DNA of 48,936 nt from a virus, in the IMG/VR virus record IMGVR_UViG_3300020220_000088, positions 1 to 48,936 of that record; one strand, given 5' to 3'. Of the stretch, positions 32,601-41,700 are shown one piece after another; position 1 is the first letter of the stretch; every line of letters begins with the position of its first letter. Below the pieces are notes generated by a model. The model saw only the letters and a list, made by a program, of their open reading frames with translations. It searched no databases and was not told where the DNA came from. Made by a program: the position numbers and the translations under genes.

Positions 32601-34162
32601 CCATTTACAACAATTCCTTCATTTTTTACAAATTTTCCATTTATTTCATAAAGAGTTAATGAGTCCGTAGCAGCTGCCCCAACTCTTAAATATCCCTGTG
32701 CTCCACTTGAAGTACCTTCAATTAAAGTTGGCACTGATAATGTAATATTTGTACTTAACCCAATTTTAGTAAAAGTTTCTACATCAAAAAAACTTAATTC
32801 CCAGTTAGTAGTGACACCAACTGTTTGAACTTGTCTAAAGTCATATGCTCTAGCCACACCAATCTCATCACCAGCAGCAACTGAAAGATTTGTACCTAAT
32901 CTTCTATCTCTAAGACTTAAATAAGATGTTGTTCCCAGTCCAACTACAGGTTGACCGTAAATGTTGTTAACATAAACTGATCCACCAGCTTTAAAAGCTA
33001 CTCCTTCGTTGGTTACTGTATTGGTGGTTCTTGGTTTTTCTATATCAATTAATGTTTGTCCATCTTTAATGACTTCAAATCCCCTAACATAAGCCTTTCC
33101 TGGTGAAATTTTATACACCAGTAAATCATCTGATGCTTGATTGCCATTAGTTGTCAATTCATTTTCAAAAAATAATCCATTATTACCCAACCTATCATTT
33201 AGTGAATTTTGGGAACTAATAGTAAATGGATTGATATAGTAATCGCCAGACTCATCATACGTTCTTCTTGCCAACTCTTCGGCAATTACATTATATTGAG
33301 TTTTATTTGCAAATTTTTGTACAACTCCACTATTTAATCTTAATAATTCAATAAAATCTTGATCATTGAAATCATCTAGTGGTTTTTTAATTAAAGTTGT
33401 TGAAATTTTTAATCTATCAGCTCCTGGTGCAGAATAATTTGAAAATCCTCTTGAATTATCATATAAAGATTCATCTTGATCAGCAGAGACTATTTCTTCA
33501 TCAATAAAGAGTCCAATTCTATGCGAGGGTGTATTTGAAAAATTGTCTAAAACTAAAGTTTGAGATGAAACTCTTACAAAATATCCTCTTATAAAATAAA
33601 CACCCTCTGAAATAAATGCTGCTGATCCAGAATTTGTGGATGAAGTGTTAATTGCCTTTGCAAAATTTTGACCAGAAGAAATGATATTTGAAATTCCAAA
33701 AGTAATATCAGAAAGTGTAACTAAATTTTCCCCATCAACAAATTTAACCACACCGAAGTCTGTACCAGCACTTTCATAATTTATATAAAGAATTATATTT
33801 CCTGTATCCTCATTAATTGCAGTATTAGTAATTCCTGCAACCACTCCACTAATAGATCCCTGTATTTTTACTCCTATCAGTTTATCTAGATATAAATTTA
33901 CGGGTAAACCTAAAAAGTCAGGTTCAATTTGTACACTTTCATACTCTAGTGTGAATGTTATGCCACCGGGAATGACTCTGGCACCCTCTTTGAAAAAATG
34001 ACTTCCAAATTTTTCAATTTGATTTTGAAGGATAGACTGTAAAGTAGTTAATTCTCTAGCTTGTACTGAATATCCTGGCTTAAAAAGAACTTTATGAAAA
34101 TCTTTATTTGGATCAAAATCGTCAAAATAGGGAGTTCTATTTAAATTAGTTTCCTGTGGCAT
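26603..34162 (-). CDS. DUF4815-type giant baseplate/fibre-connector protein, 2519 residues
   Basis: A 2519-residue protein. Its first about 70 residues (NLNRTPYFDDFDPNKDFHKV, then LFKPGYSVQARELTTLQSIL, NQIEKFGSHFFKEGARVIPG) match the DUF4815 signature known from marine T4-like phage structural proteins. A further conserved stretch (about 1050-1140) has LAPDESFFVSFTYYLPRIDK and SRLEGRIKNLEYYTQLSLLE. The C-terminal half contains GxGY-type units (GGGYTNTSINNVPLDT, GFGYRVGDIVGIP) and ends with KFSIKIIMTGTDQANVPLIK. Its position after gp8 corresponds to T4 gp9/gp10, so a role linking baseplate to fibres is likely but inferred. It starts 5 bases after the gp8 stop. It is very long for this slot (T4 gp10 is 602 residues). 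Confidence 0.75.
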   Translation of the reverse strand: MPQETNLNRTPYFDDFDPNKDFHKVLFKPGYSVQARELTTLQSILQNQIEKFGSHFFKEGARVIPGGITFTLEYESVQIEPDFLGLPVNLYLDKLIGVKIQGSISGVVAGITNTAINEDTGNIILYINYESAGTDFGVVKFVDGENLVTLSDITFGISNIISSGQNFAKAINTSSTNSGSAAFISEGVYFIRGYFVRVSSQTLVLDNFSNTPSHRIGLFIDEEIVSADQDESLYDNSRGFSNYSAPGADRLKISTTLIKKPLDDFNDQDFIELLRLNSGVVQKFANKTQYNVIAEELARRTYDESGDYYINPFTISSQNSLNDRLGNNGLFFENELTTNGNQASDDLLVYKISPGKAYVRGFEVIKDGQTLIDIEKPRTTNTVTNEGVAFKAGGSVYVNNIYGQPVVGLGTTSYLSLRDRRLGTNLSVAAGDEIGVARAYDFRQVQTVGVTTNWELSFFDVETFTKIGLSTNITLSVPTLIEGTSSGAQGYLRVGAAATDSLTLYEINGKFVKNEGIVVNGIGTFGHTIKSVDDYKLGNVYSVHQTEGSKTFNADFLLNIDSSPDVTIRSSGSKIPIPSYTITAKDGTGICTLTSSSTNFIGIVTVGNIISYNRPGFSTVTFNRINSISSSGRVLGLSSVTSVVGICDGDTSNAEITVSDLTLKTAKRFDVSDSTYTAKLTQKNVKSVDSKNSEVILRRQYNIASFSGNTITGPDLTGTDYIYTGHAIGRYSLSYSDGIIEPLISSQFSFLNGMKQLEIKNLTKASGSNATLIVTVKKSNLNAKVKKLNKVNSLIIGRSNKQESGTGATTLNDGLTYSQVYGTRVQDEQISLNVPDVTKVLAIFESDDTNNPTLPTMSFVVGSLSGINKVTTDLLIGEQFIGQTSGAVGIIVSTPSNSTIEFVYLNSIEFSFNEIVSFADSNITGICDTLTLSDKNITSRYELDEGYKNNYYDYSRLIKKDDRFSPTRKIKVIFQNYYIEASDTGDIITVDSYPVEEYSNLPFINADRASDRLDIRPRVSAYDMSSNYSPFEFSARNFSGQGQSNQYYLAPDESFFVSFTYYLPRIDKIFLSKEGNIQVVKGTPSLNPLPAKNMDDMLEVATVNIPAYLYNINDVKISLATHKRYRMQDISRLEGRIKNLEYYTQLSLLEVAADTLSVKTNGLDRFKSGFFVDNFKSHVSHNEKSPIFKASIDKVKGYLRPSPNTVALDLIGQSAAIGIAASKDSSVDYTYEEESQDENYRRHKNKIVTIKYTHEELVKNEFATRVENVTPFLVTSYVGILQLNPSSDTWFDSSKPKTNKIELEGSYQSTLETVQGITGGAKNKATVWGDWITDWTGAVPVNSSINANQTNGNKSTKGTNKVSVNETREGISWEVNPVEDEQSLGERVINTSVIYDMRERDIEFTAKKLKPNTQFYPFFDNVRVGTYCFPKLVEIEMDNVTGNRPFKVGETVTCFNPSGKVIGEFRVAKHNHKYGPYDAPTDTYDTNPYSETGDRLGSGYALSSTVLNIDTASLAEEAIGTFWGQIRKNCKLRGEDSGASATVTRQRLISDEVGTLIGSFYLPNNGERKFETGIRNFKLTDSDEDDPVGGTVSSFAQQDYFAQGFLQEKETTILSIRNASVTRTVVPDSRTRTVQSVDSTVNSSTNIVSSSTGVTKSKSTPAAKCNTKDPLAQSFTISEPNGVFVTKLDLYFFKKDVGVYTVNGVQIKKPVIVQLRTVENGIPTSLPLPFSEVEVLPADITPSTDASKKTEVKFDAPVYLENGKEYAIVLLSDSTEYQVWISRMGEEDIQTRDLPESAKRIVAQQPTLGSLFKSQNGSTWEPSGYEDLKFTLYRAKFNTTPATFSLYNPIPGTAKEDNDKVINDTRISLEPSSLDALSNKIVLGLSTSVSAIPLTLGVSIGVTDTNLSGKLVGFAGSVSSPSGLTTTNVGGGYTNTSINNVPLDTITGEGEGLTVNVTFASNQLGITSVVNGGFGYRVGDIVGIPSSIISSTSAQLSVSSLSSVNTLFLDNVQGTTSSLLGKLATFVTNAGVTSAIGVATISYRKQNATNDGLHFRISNPSHGMNSTNNLVLIRGVKSDIKPATLLARYATNATTSIEVSNVGIFTTFENVSVSSTNPGYVKIEQEIIEYTGTNSSNNTLTGITRAIDSDNFKELKAKQHEVNDNVYKYEFNGVSLRRINRIHNMSAPLATVPTPINLDNYHIKLDMSDTTRGISRSGNPDFPDLFFNQTKNGSSSNYTREGLDTFTASQNIVFSTITPNIKTFTPKGTGISGRIRTISATSVNGSEISFLDQGFEPIDITSGALTDLTTLRMIASPENEESQLTDLPGNKSFTCAIDMFTGDDRVSPVIDLDRANVIFTSNKIDAPVDNWTANTERVRSTRNPLNDIHSAVYVSNDIKLANPATSLKVLFGAYRPETSEIKVLYRIFRDDSSTDSPFYEPFPGYENLDVNGQVIDSSKNTASSNVKINPNNKEKQFSEYEYSIDNLPSFNKFSIKIIMTGTDQANVPLIKELRAIALA

Positions 34163-34167
34163 GATTG

Positions 34168-35739
34168 TTAAAACTGCAGTATGATTTTGATGTCTTCTTT
34201 CTGATTAGAAGTTCTAATTACTGAGGGTCTATTATCAACATATAGTATATCACCAGAATATTTTTGAACTTCTGGAGAAGATACACCCTCTATAAAGGAT
34301 TGACCAAGGTAATAAGTAAAATTATTTATCACCGTAGAAATACCTGGATTATTAGTGGTTCCAAATGAAGTGTCTATTGTTAGATTATTGGATCCACCAA
34401 AAATAGTTAGTGCTCCGCCTGTTCCAGTTGTTGATGAAAAATGATGCTGTTCATATCCATATTGTGGAGAGATTGGATTGTCATAAGCATCTCTTTGAGT
34501 AGAAATTGAAACACTGGATTCTTGCCAATACTTTAAAACACCAGTTGTATTATTCCATGAAGCAACTTTACCTATTGATGTTGAAGCAACTCCTACAGTT
34601 TGTGTTATTTGAGAATCTAAAGTATAAGTTGTTGATGTTACTTGCCCAGTCAATTTGAGAGCGTATAAAGCACTTGCTTTTTGTTTAGTTAGAATAGTGG
34701 TTGAATCGTAAGAAGTCGGATTTTTTATGATTCCAACTCTGGCAAATTGATTTCCAGTTACAAAATCTGGATCTACTGAATCATTTTCAAATCTTGAATA
34801 GATTAGAGTCTTTGTAGCACCAAGTTCTTTATAAACATCATATCCATGCCCTCCTTGAGGAGGAATAACTACTAAAAATTCAGCATCTTTATCAGAAGGA
34901 CCATTAGTAATTCCAACAGAGTCTAAATCAACAGTTCCAAAAGTGTATCCAGAACCTCCATTTGTTACAGTTACAGATAAAACTTTTTGATCTGCCCCAA
35001 CTACAATTGAACATAGTGCTCCTCTACCATTTCCTTTGATAGGAACATTATTATACGTATTGGGAGTATATCCTTCTCCTCTATCAATTACAATTGCGGT
35101 TTTAATCTGCTGACTTATTGTAGTATTATCTCTTACTGCTGCAACACTTGTATTTGTTGCCCAATCTGATGGAACAGGCATGTAGTCTGTAGAGTCAAAC
35201 TTAATTAACTCTGATGGTTTGATAGTATAAAGATACTTCCACAAATATCCATCACCACTTATCCCAGCAAATCTTGGCTCTAAATCAACAAATGTTGGTT
35301 CATCTAAAGATGGTTTTCCATTAGGATTTTCTGGATCTGCACCATTGTTAATACAGATATAAACTCTATAATCACTGTTTACAATATAGTAGTTTGCATT
35401 ATATAAATTTGTTGCTCCACTATTGGGTGCTATATTATCTGCCGAATAGTCATGACGATACATATCATATGTTGTACCAGACTCCCAGTTAATTTTTCTG
35501 ATAACTTTTGAAATATCTGAAGAATTTAACTTCTTCATTGCAATTATAGTATCCCAAAAAGAGTGATACTGGTCAAAATTATCTACAGGTCCTGGTGGGT
35601 TAGTGTCCCAATCCGCATCAACTTCATTTGCATTAGGAAGACCTAGAAAAATATAATAACTTGAAGTCACTGAAGCAATTCCAGTAACTAAATTATCACA
35701 ATTTAATATTCTAAACTGATTTGTAATTATCGCAGACAT
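34168..35739 (-). CDS. 8: Baseplate wedge protein gp8
   Basis: A 523-residue protein, against 334 in T4. Its gp8-like features include TNQFRILNCDNLVTGI, YYIFLGLPNANEVDADWDTN, YHSFWDTIIAMKKLNSSDIS, then KVIRKINWESGTTYDMYRHD and YLWKYLYTIKPSELIKFDST. gp8 is a wedge component that joins gp6, gp7 and gp10 in the baseplate. An insert of about 70 residues (about 205-275) carries two GxGY units (DRGEGYTPNTYNNVPI, NGGSGYTFGTVDLDS), the repeat also found in gp14 and the gp7-position protein. The C-terminal part (YGYEQHHFSSTTGTGGALTI and IRTSNQKEDIKIILQF) is also as in marine gp8 proteins. The leader has a double ATAAATA run at 35751-35761, close (12-16 bases) to the start. Confidence 0.85.
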   Translation of the reverse strand: MSAIITNQFRILNCDNLVTGIASVTSSYYIFLGLPNANEVDADWDTNPPGPVDNFDQYHSFWDTIIAMKKLNSSDISKVIRKINWESGTTYDMYRHDYSADNIAPNSGATNLYNANYYIVNSDYRVYICINNGADPENPNGKPSLDEPTFVDLEPRFAGISGDGYLWKYLYTIKPSELIKFDSTDYMPVPSDWATNTSVAAVRDNTTISQQIKTAIVIDRGEGYTPNTYNNVPIKGNGRGALCSIVVGADQKVLSVTVTNGGSGYTFGTVDLDSVGITNGPSDKDAEFLVVIPPQGGHGYDVYKELGATKTLIYSRFENDSVDPDFVTGNQFARVGIIKNPTSYDSTTILTKQKASALYALKLTGQVTSTTYTLDSQITQTVGVASTSIGKVASWNNTTGVLKYWQESSVSISTQRDAYDNPISPQYGYEQHHFSSTTGTGGALTIFGGSNNLTIDTSFGTTNNPGISTVINNFTYYLGQSFIEGVSSPEVQKYSGDILYVDNRPSVIRTSNQKEDIKIILQF

Positions 35740-35750
35740 TTAAGGTTTTT

Positions 35751-35761
35751 TATTTATTTAT
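35751..35761 (-). promoter_or_regulatory. Double ATAAATA run before gp8
   Basis: The minus strand reads CATAAATAAATAAAA, giving two overlapping late promoter-like cores (35751-35757 and 35755-35761) that include the TAA stop of the giant gp7-position gene. The nearest core is only 12 bases from the gp8 ATG, leaving little room for a leader, so the promoter assignment is uncertain. Confidence 0.35.
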
Positions 35762-38700
35762 GAGGTATATAGTGATCTGATAGAGTTTAATCTTACAATA
35801 AGTGGAGCTGTTGATAATCCAGTGATTCCATTAGTCAAATCAACATCAAAATTAGTTGGATTTGGTCCTCTATTAAAGTTATGAATTCTTCCCCAACTAA
35901 ATCTACCAAAAAATGCACTATTTCCCAATCCTGTTAAATTATTAAATGATGTTACACTAGTAGTTACACGAACTAATTCTGATGTGGTTCCAACTCCTAC
36001 AGCATCTCCTGTAATTTTTTCAACCTTGTGCGCTTGGTATACGTTGTTAATATATGTGCTACCAATTCCTAACGTGGTATTGCTCATATCAATAGAAGTC
36101 AATCCACTACCAATCACCGATTCTGAAACAACAAAATAATATCCAGTTTGTATTCCAGAAACTGTTTGTGCGGTTCCAACTTCATTTGAATTCCTAAAAA
36201 CAGAATCTTTAGGGATATAAAAATCAAAAGTTATTCCAGTAGTAATTCCAGATATGCTCGTGGTTCCAACTCCACTGATAACACCCTCATCCCCTTGATA
36301 AGATACATTTAAGATCGTTTCTGTTTTAAAAGTATCAAATTCGATAAGAACTCTTGGTGGATTTATAGATGTATAACCAGACCCTGGACTTGTTACTGAT
36401 ACTAAAGATACAGTTCCAAGTCCACTAATTGCAGCCGTTGCTATTGCTACTGTTCCTGATGTTGGTGTGGAAACTGTTACCGTAGGTGTTGTAGAAAATC
36501 CTACTCCACCATCTTCAATAACAATACTTGAAATTGTACCAGCTGCCGAAACAACTGCGGTTGCTATTGCAGATCTTCTATCATTTTGAGAAATTATTTT
36601 TATGTTTTGTTTAGCCATTACTAACATTTCTGGACTATAATTAAACAAAGGTCTTACACTTTGAACAAAAATAGAGGTGGATGCAATTCCTACAGAGTTT
36701 ATAAGTGTTGTAACTGGGAATATGTTTGAGTTCAATTCATCTCTACTTTTTGACACTAAATTAGAGTCAAGATAAAAATCATCTTTTTGTTTGCACCATT
36801 CTACCGTTCTTACAACAGATACATCTGAAGTAATTCCTGGTCCAAAATATTGAGTTGTGAATACTGAGTCTACAGTTAAAATTTCAGAAACAATTCTTCT
36901 ATTTTGGGTATATACATCTCTTATAGATCCAAGTTGATCTGTTAATTTTAATTTATCTCCAACTTTAATTGTGGGGGTTATATTAATATCTAATACATCT
37001 GCAGAAGAACCCTTGAAGAATAAAAGTTTTGAAGAGTCTTCTGCCTTAGGTGCTTCTAGAAATTCAATTTGAGATCCACCATCAAAAATGTAAGACTCTC
37101 CTGGAAGTTGAAGGACATCATTGATAAAAACTAAGAGATTTTGCTCTGGTTGTATTGGAGATCCTTTTTTAACAACAAAATTTGTAATCACACCATTTTC
37201 TTTTAATGTGAAAACTTTTTTAAATCCATCAAATTCTTCATTAATGTCATCAATTACAACAAACTGCCCTGGATACCAAGCATTAAAACTGTCATTATAA
37301 ACTTCATCAACAGTAAGTTGGAATGGTCTATATGACAGAGATGTGTCAGTAGGAATACCAGTAGAACCTCCAACATTTATAGTCAATACATTTCCTACAG
37401 TGTATGCGTACCCTGCATTGTTAATTGTGAATTCAGTTACACTATTTCCAAATCCAACCACTATGTTTACAGTAGCTTCTGTTCCGATACCACTATTTGA
37501 TGCATCATACACGAGTGGAATGTTTTCATAATTCAACGGTGAATCAATAATTATTTCAGGTGGATTTGTAGATGTGTATCCAGACCCTGGATTTGTAACA
37601 GCAATCGAGACAATAATTCCATTGACTGCTGTTGCTGTTCCTATGGATACTTTTCCTTCGGATGTAGCAGCAGAAACTGTAATAGATGTTTGTATACCTG
37701 GTCTATATCCAGATCCACTATTGCCGATAGAAACCGATTGTATTGTCCCCGCTACAGAGACTATGGCAGTTCCTCCAGCAGATACAAGAGGTTGGAACCC
37801 ATATCCTTGTGTTGAACCAACTGAGACTATAATCCCACCTCTAGGAACTCCACCACTGTTGATATCGAATTTCATTGGACCGGTTCCAACTGTGTTTTGA
37901 CTAAATACAACACTTGAAATTCCAGAATTTTCTACTACTTCGTATGCATATGTTTGACCAACTGAAACAGGATATTTTGGTTTTTGGAAAATATTGTTAA
38001 TCAACAATATTCCCGCAGAAACTGAGTCTGAAGTCACAATTCCACTTACATTTTCACTATTTGATTTGAGGGTAAAGGTATCTTCTAACCCATTAAACTG
38101 ACTGCTTATATTGTCAAATATAAAATTATTAGAGTAAGATGTATTTGAAGATCCTATGGGTGATGTCCTTAAGAATATTCTTCCTTGAAAAGAAGAATTT
38201 TGTTCAGTATTTGTTTCATCACCATGAGGAGCTTCAATAAAATAAATTTTATCATCAACAATATTATAAACACCTTCATATTTTGTAATTATGGATCCAG
38301 TTGTGTGAATTTGAGATATTGTTCCTAATTGTTCTCTTCTGCAAGCAACTTTATTTACACCACCAATACCAATATCGGTTATCAACATAAATTCATCATC
38401 AATTTTTATTAAATCTTTAGCATAAAATCCACTGACATTATTGAATTCAATCAATGAAGTTGTCGAAACATCATCAGTATCTACTGTAACATGAGTAGTT
38501 TTTGCCGTAGAAACAACTGGAGTTTGTATTATATTATCAATTGTTATAAGTGATTTTGAATTTGATTTAAAGTTTGATTTAAAAATATGAGAATTTCCAA
38601 CACCTACAGAAGTAATATCAAAAACTTCTGGTTTTGGTTTTAAAGATTTTTCCGGAGTTTCTGCAAATTTAACTAAGTTTTCACTAATTTTTACAGCATA

Positions 38701-41700
38701 TAGTGTACTTGGAAGTAAATCAGTTGATCCTACACCAGTGACTGTTGTGGTAGCAATTCCAATTCTTGTTCCAACGGTAGAGTAATCAATCTTTTCTCCA
38801 GTGACAAAGAAATGGTTTGGAATACTTATTGTATCCTTAGCAATATTAACTTCACTTGATGAACTACCATTAACTATTTTTTTAAAGATTGGGAAAGATT
38901 TATGAGAAAGATTGAAATCTTTTGTGAGAGAAATTTGTGTTCCTTCATATCCAAGTGAAATAGTGTCAGATCTTATTAGAGAACTTAAAAGATCTACTTC
39001 TATATTATTTTGTTTTGGTGATAGTTGTAATGTTTTTTGATATACTCTAACTTGAGTGGCAATATTTGCATTTGGTGTAAATGTTAAATGAGTTTCAGTT
39101 GTTGATTTTGCTGCTCCGATAGTTCCGAGAGAACTATTTGACATAATAACAGCATACTCAGAAACTTGTGGATTATTATTAAAATCATTAGTTAATACAA
39201 CTTCAGAAAGTTGTATTTCATTATTTGTTATATCATGGATTTGAATATAATAAAGAGCGCCTTCATGGGTATTACTTGTAAACCCAGATACTCTATTTTC
39301 AGTTGGTGTAGGAGACGGTCCAATTGAAACGTAAGATGAAGAAAGTTCTCCTTTATATAAAACTAATGTTCCAATGCCAGTTGAAGAAGTATTACCCATT
39401 AAAGTTGACAATCCTCTAACATTTACTCCTATATTTGGGTTTGGAGTAAATGTTATAATCATATTTCCAGAAGAGGTTGTTACACCAAACTCACCTACAA
39501 CTCCACTTCCAAATAATGGAGTGCGATCACCAGAGTCTACATCTCCGAATATTTCATAATAAACATCAGAACCATCACTAGTAACATTTACTTCAGTGAA
39601 TTGAACATTTCCATTACTTGCAGAAGCGGAAAGTAGGACTTTTGCTGAAGAATAAGTATTAGTTGATATTGATACGATATTACTTGTTGATGGTGAGGGT
39701 GAAGAAGATATCGAAATAGAAGTGCTTGCGAAACTTACAACATCACCCAAGGAAGAAGTTCCTATTCCAGTGATATTAGAGTCTGCCAAACAAACATTGA
39801 TATTTGACATATTATAACTATTATATTCATATTTTGTTGGATAGAAAAGAATCTCTGCATTATCTCCAGATCTTCTGAAACTAAAACTTCCAAGGTCTAA
39901 AACAGTTTCATTTCTTCCATAAGCGGTAAGGTATCCATTGGCACCGTCATAAACAACATTAACGATTATAATTTCCTTCTCTCCAAAATAACGAGCATCT
40001 TTAATTAAGATATAAAATTGTGCTGCATTATATTTCGTAGTATCAAAAGTTCCAACAACAGTATATGCAAAAATATTTGGAGTGTCATCAAAATATTGAC
40101 TAATGTCATCTATTTTCAAAACACGATTAGAAACAAATTCTTTATAATCCAATAATCTTAAACTATCAAAATTAATCTGATTGGATGTTAGTGATGACTT
40201 AAACGAACTAGTAGTTTCCTTCGCAATTGCATAATCTTCATAACAATCAAAATCTTTTTCTTGAATTATATCTATTAATATATCAGTATCAGACGATAAA
40301 ACTTGAAGATTATCTTCTGGATTAATTGATACAACTTCCGATTCAACTTGAAGATCAGAAAACTTTTTAAATCCAACAGTGTGTGTTAATGCATCAACTT
40401 TATCATCCCATTTTTCAATAGGAACTTTGGATTTTAAAGAATAGGAGAAGTTTTGATAGTAATCACCATCTTGCAAAACTTGTAAAGTTGTACTTAGTTT
40501 TCCAGTATCTTTTTCATAATCAAGTTTTGTTTTAGTGTATGGGCCAACAGTGAAATCTGCACTAGATTGATAATTCTTCACTACAAAAGATTTATTATTA
40601 GTCGCACCACGAATAGTTTCTAAAGGTTGTATTTCTCTAGTAGAGTTATTGATTTTAAGTAATTTAAAAGTTGGATCCCATTTTACTACTACTCCAATTT
40701 TTTCTTTTCCTATGTAAATATCTTCACCAACATTATATTTTGACTTTCCGGATAATAATTTGGTATCAAACTTAGGTAAATAACTTTCAGGAACTATTCT
40801 TCCAAATGAATTTGTTCCGTTTTGGATTGAGTTTGATTTTGAAAATTGACCCGGATTTTCTCCTATATCAAGTTTATATTGAAGAACACCTTTACCTCCT
40901 CCAATATTAGGAGTAATACCACTTAACGTAAATAATTCATACCCATAATCTGCGGAATTATATCCAGATCCGCCGGTTAATGTAATTCCAATTCCCTCAA
41001 TAAAAATTTTACTTCCTAGTGGGAACGGCCAAGATTTTGCGTCACTGAATCCTGTTGCTAAATTAATCGTAACAACTTTCGTACTGGAATTAAAACTTAT
41101 ATTTGTAATTCCAATGCCATTATTGTTATTAATAGCAACGATATTTGGTTTATCGAATAACGAATTGGTATTTGTTAAAATTTTAACATCTGTTACTACA
41201 TTGCCGGATAATTGAGATTGTAGTTCGCACTCAGTTTTAACTTCTCCTGTAACAGGATCTATAACAATTAATTTTGGTGGAATAGAATATTTTTTACCAC
41301 CATAAGTTACTTTTATATTATCAATACTATAAAGTTCTTCTACTTTTATTTTTTGAGGAAGTTGTGCAATTGGTTTTAAAGTAGGATCTGATGGATATTC
41401 AAATCCAGGTGTCTGAATATTTGTTTTTAATATTTTTCCAATATTTGAACTTTGTGCTAAGAGAACACCATTATACCCAGAATCTGATACAATAGAAGTT
41501 ATACCTGGAGTTGATTTGTATCCCTTTCCTCCGAAAATAACATCTACATCGTATATTGATCCCAAAACATTTTGTTCTTTTGTTCTATACTTAGTCCTAG
41601 AATTATTTTTTGTATAAGAATTATTCTCTGGATATGATTTTAAATTAAAAGTAAAAGAAGTAGTTCCAATTCCCGTTATTGTATGTCTATCATTAAATTT

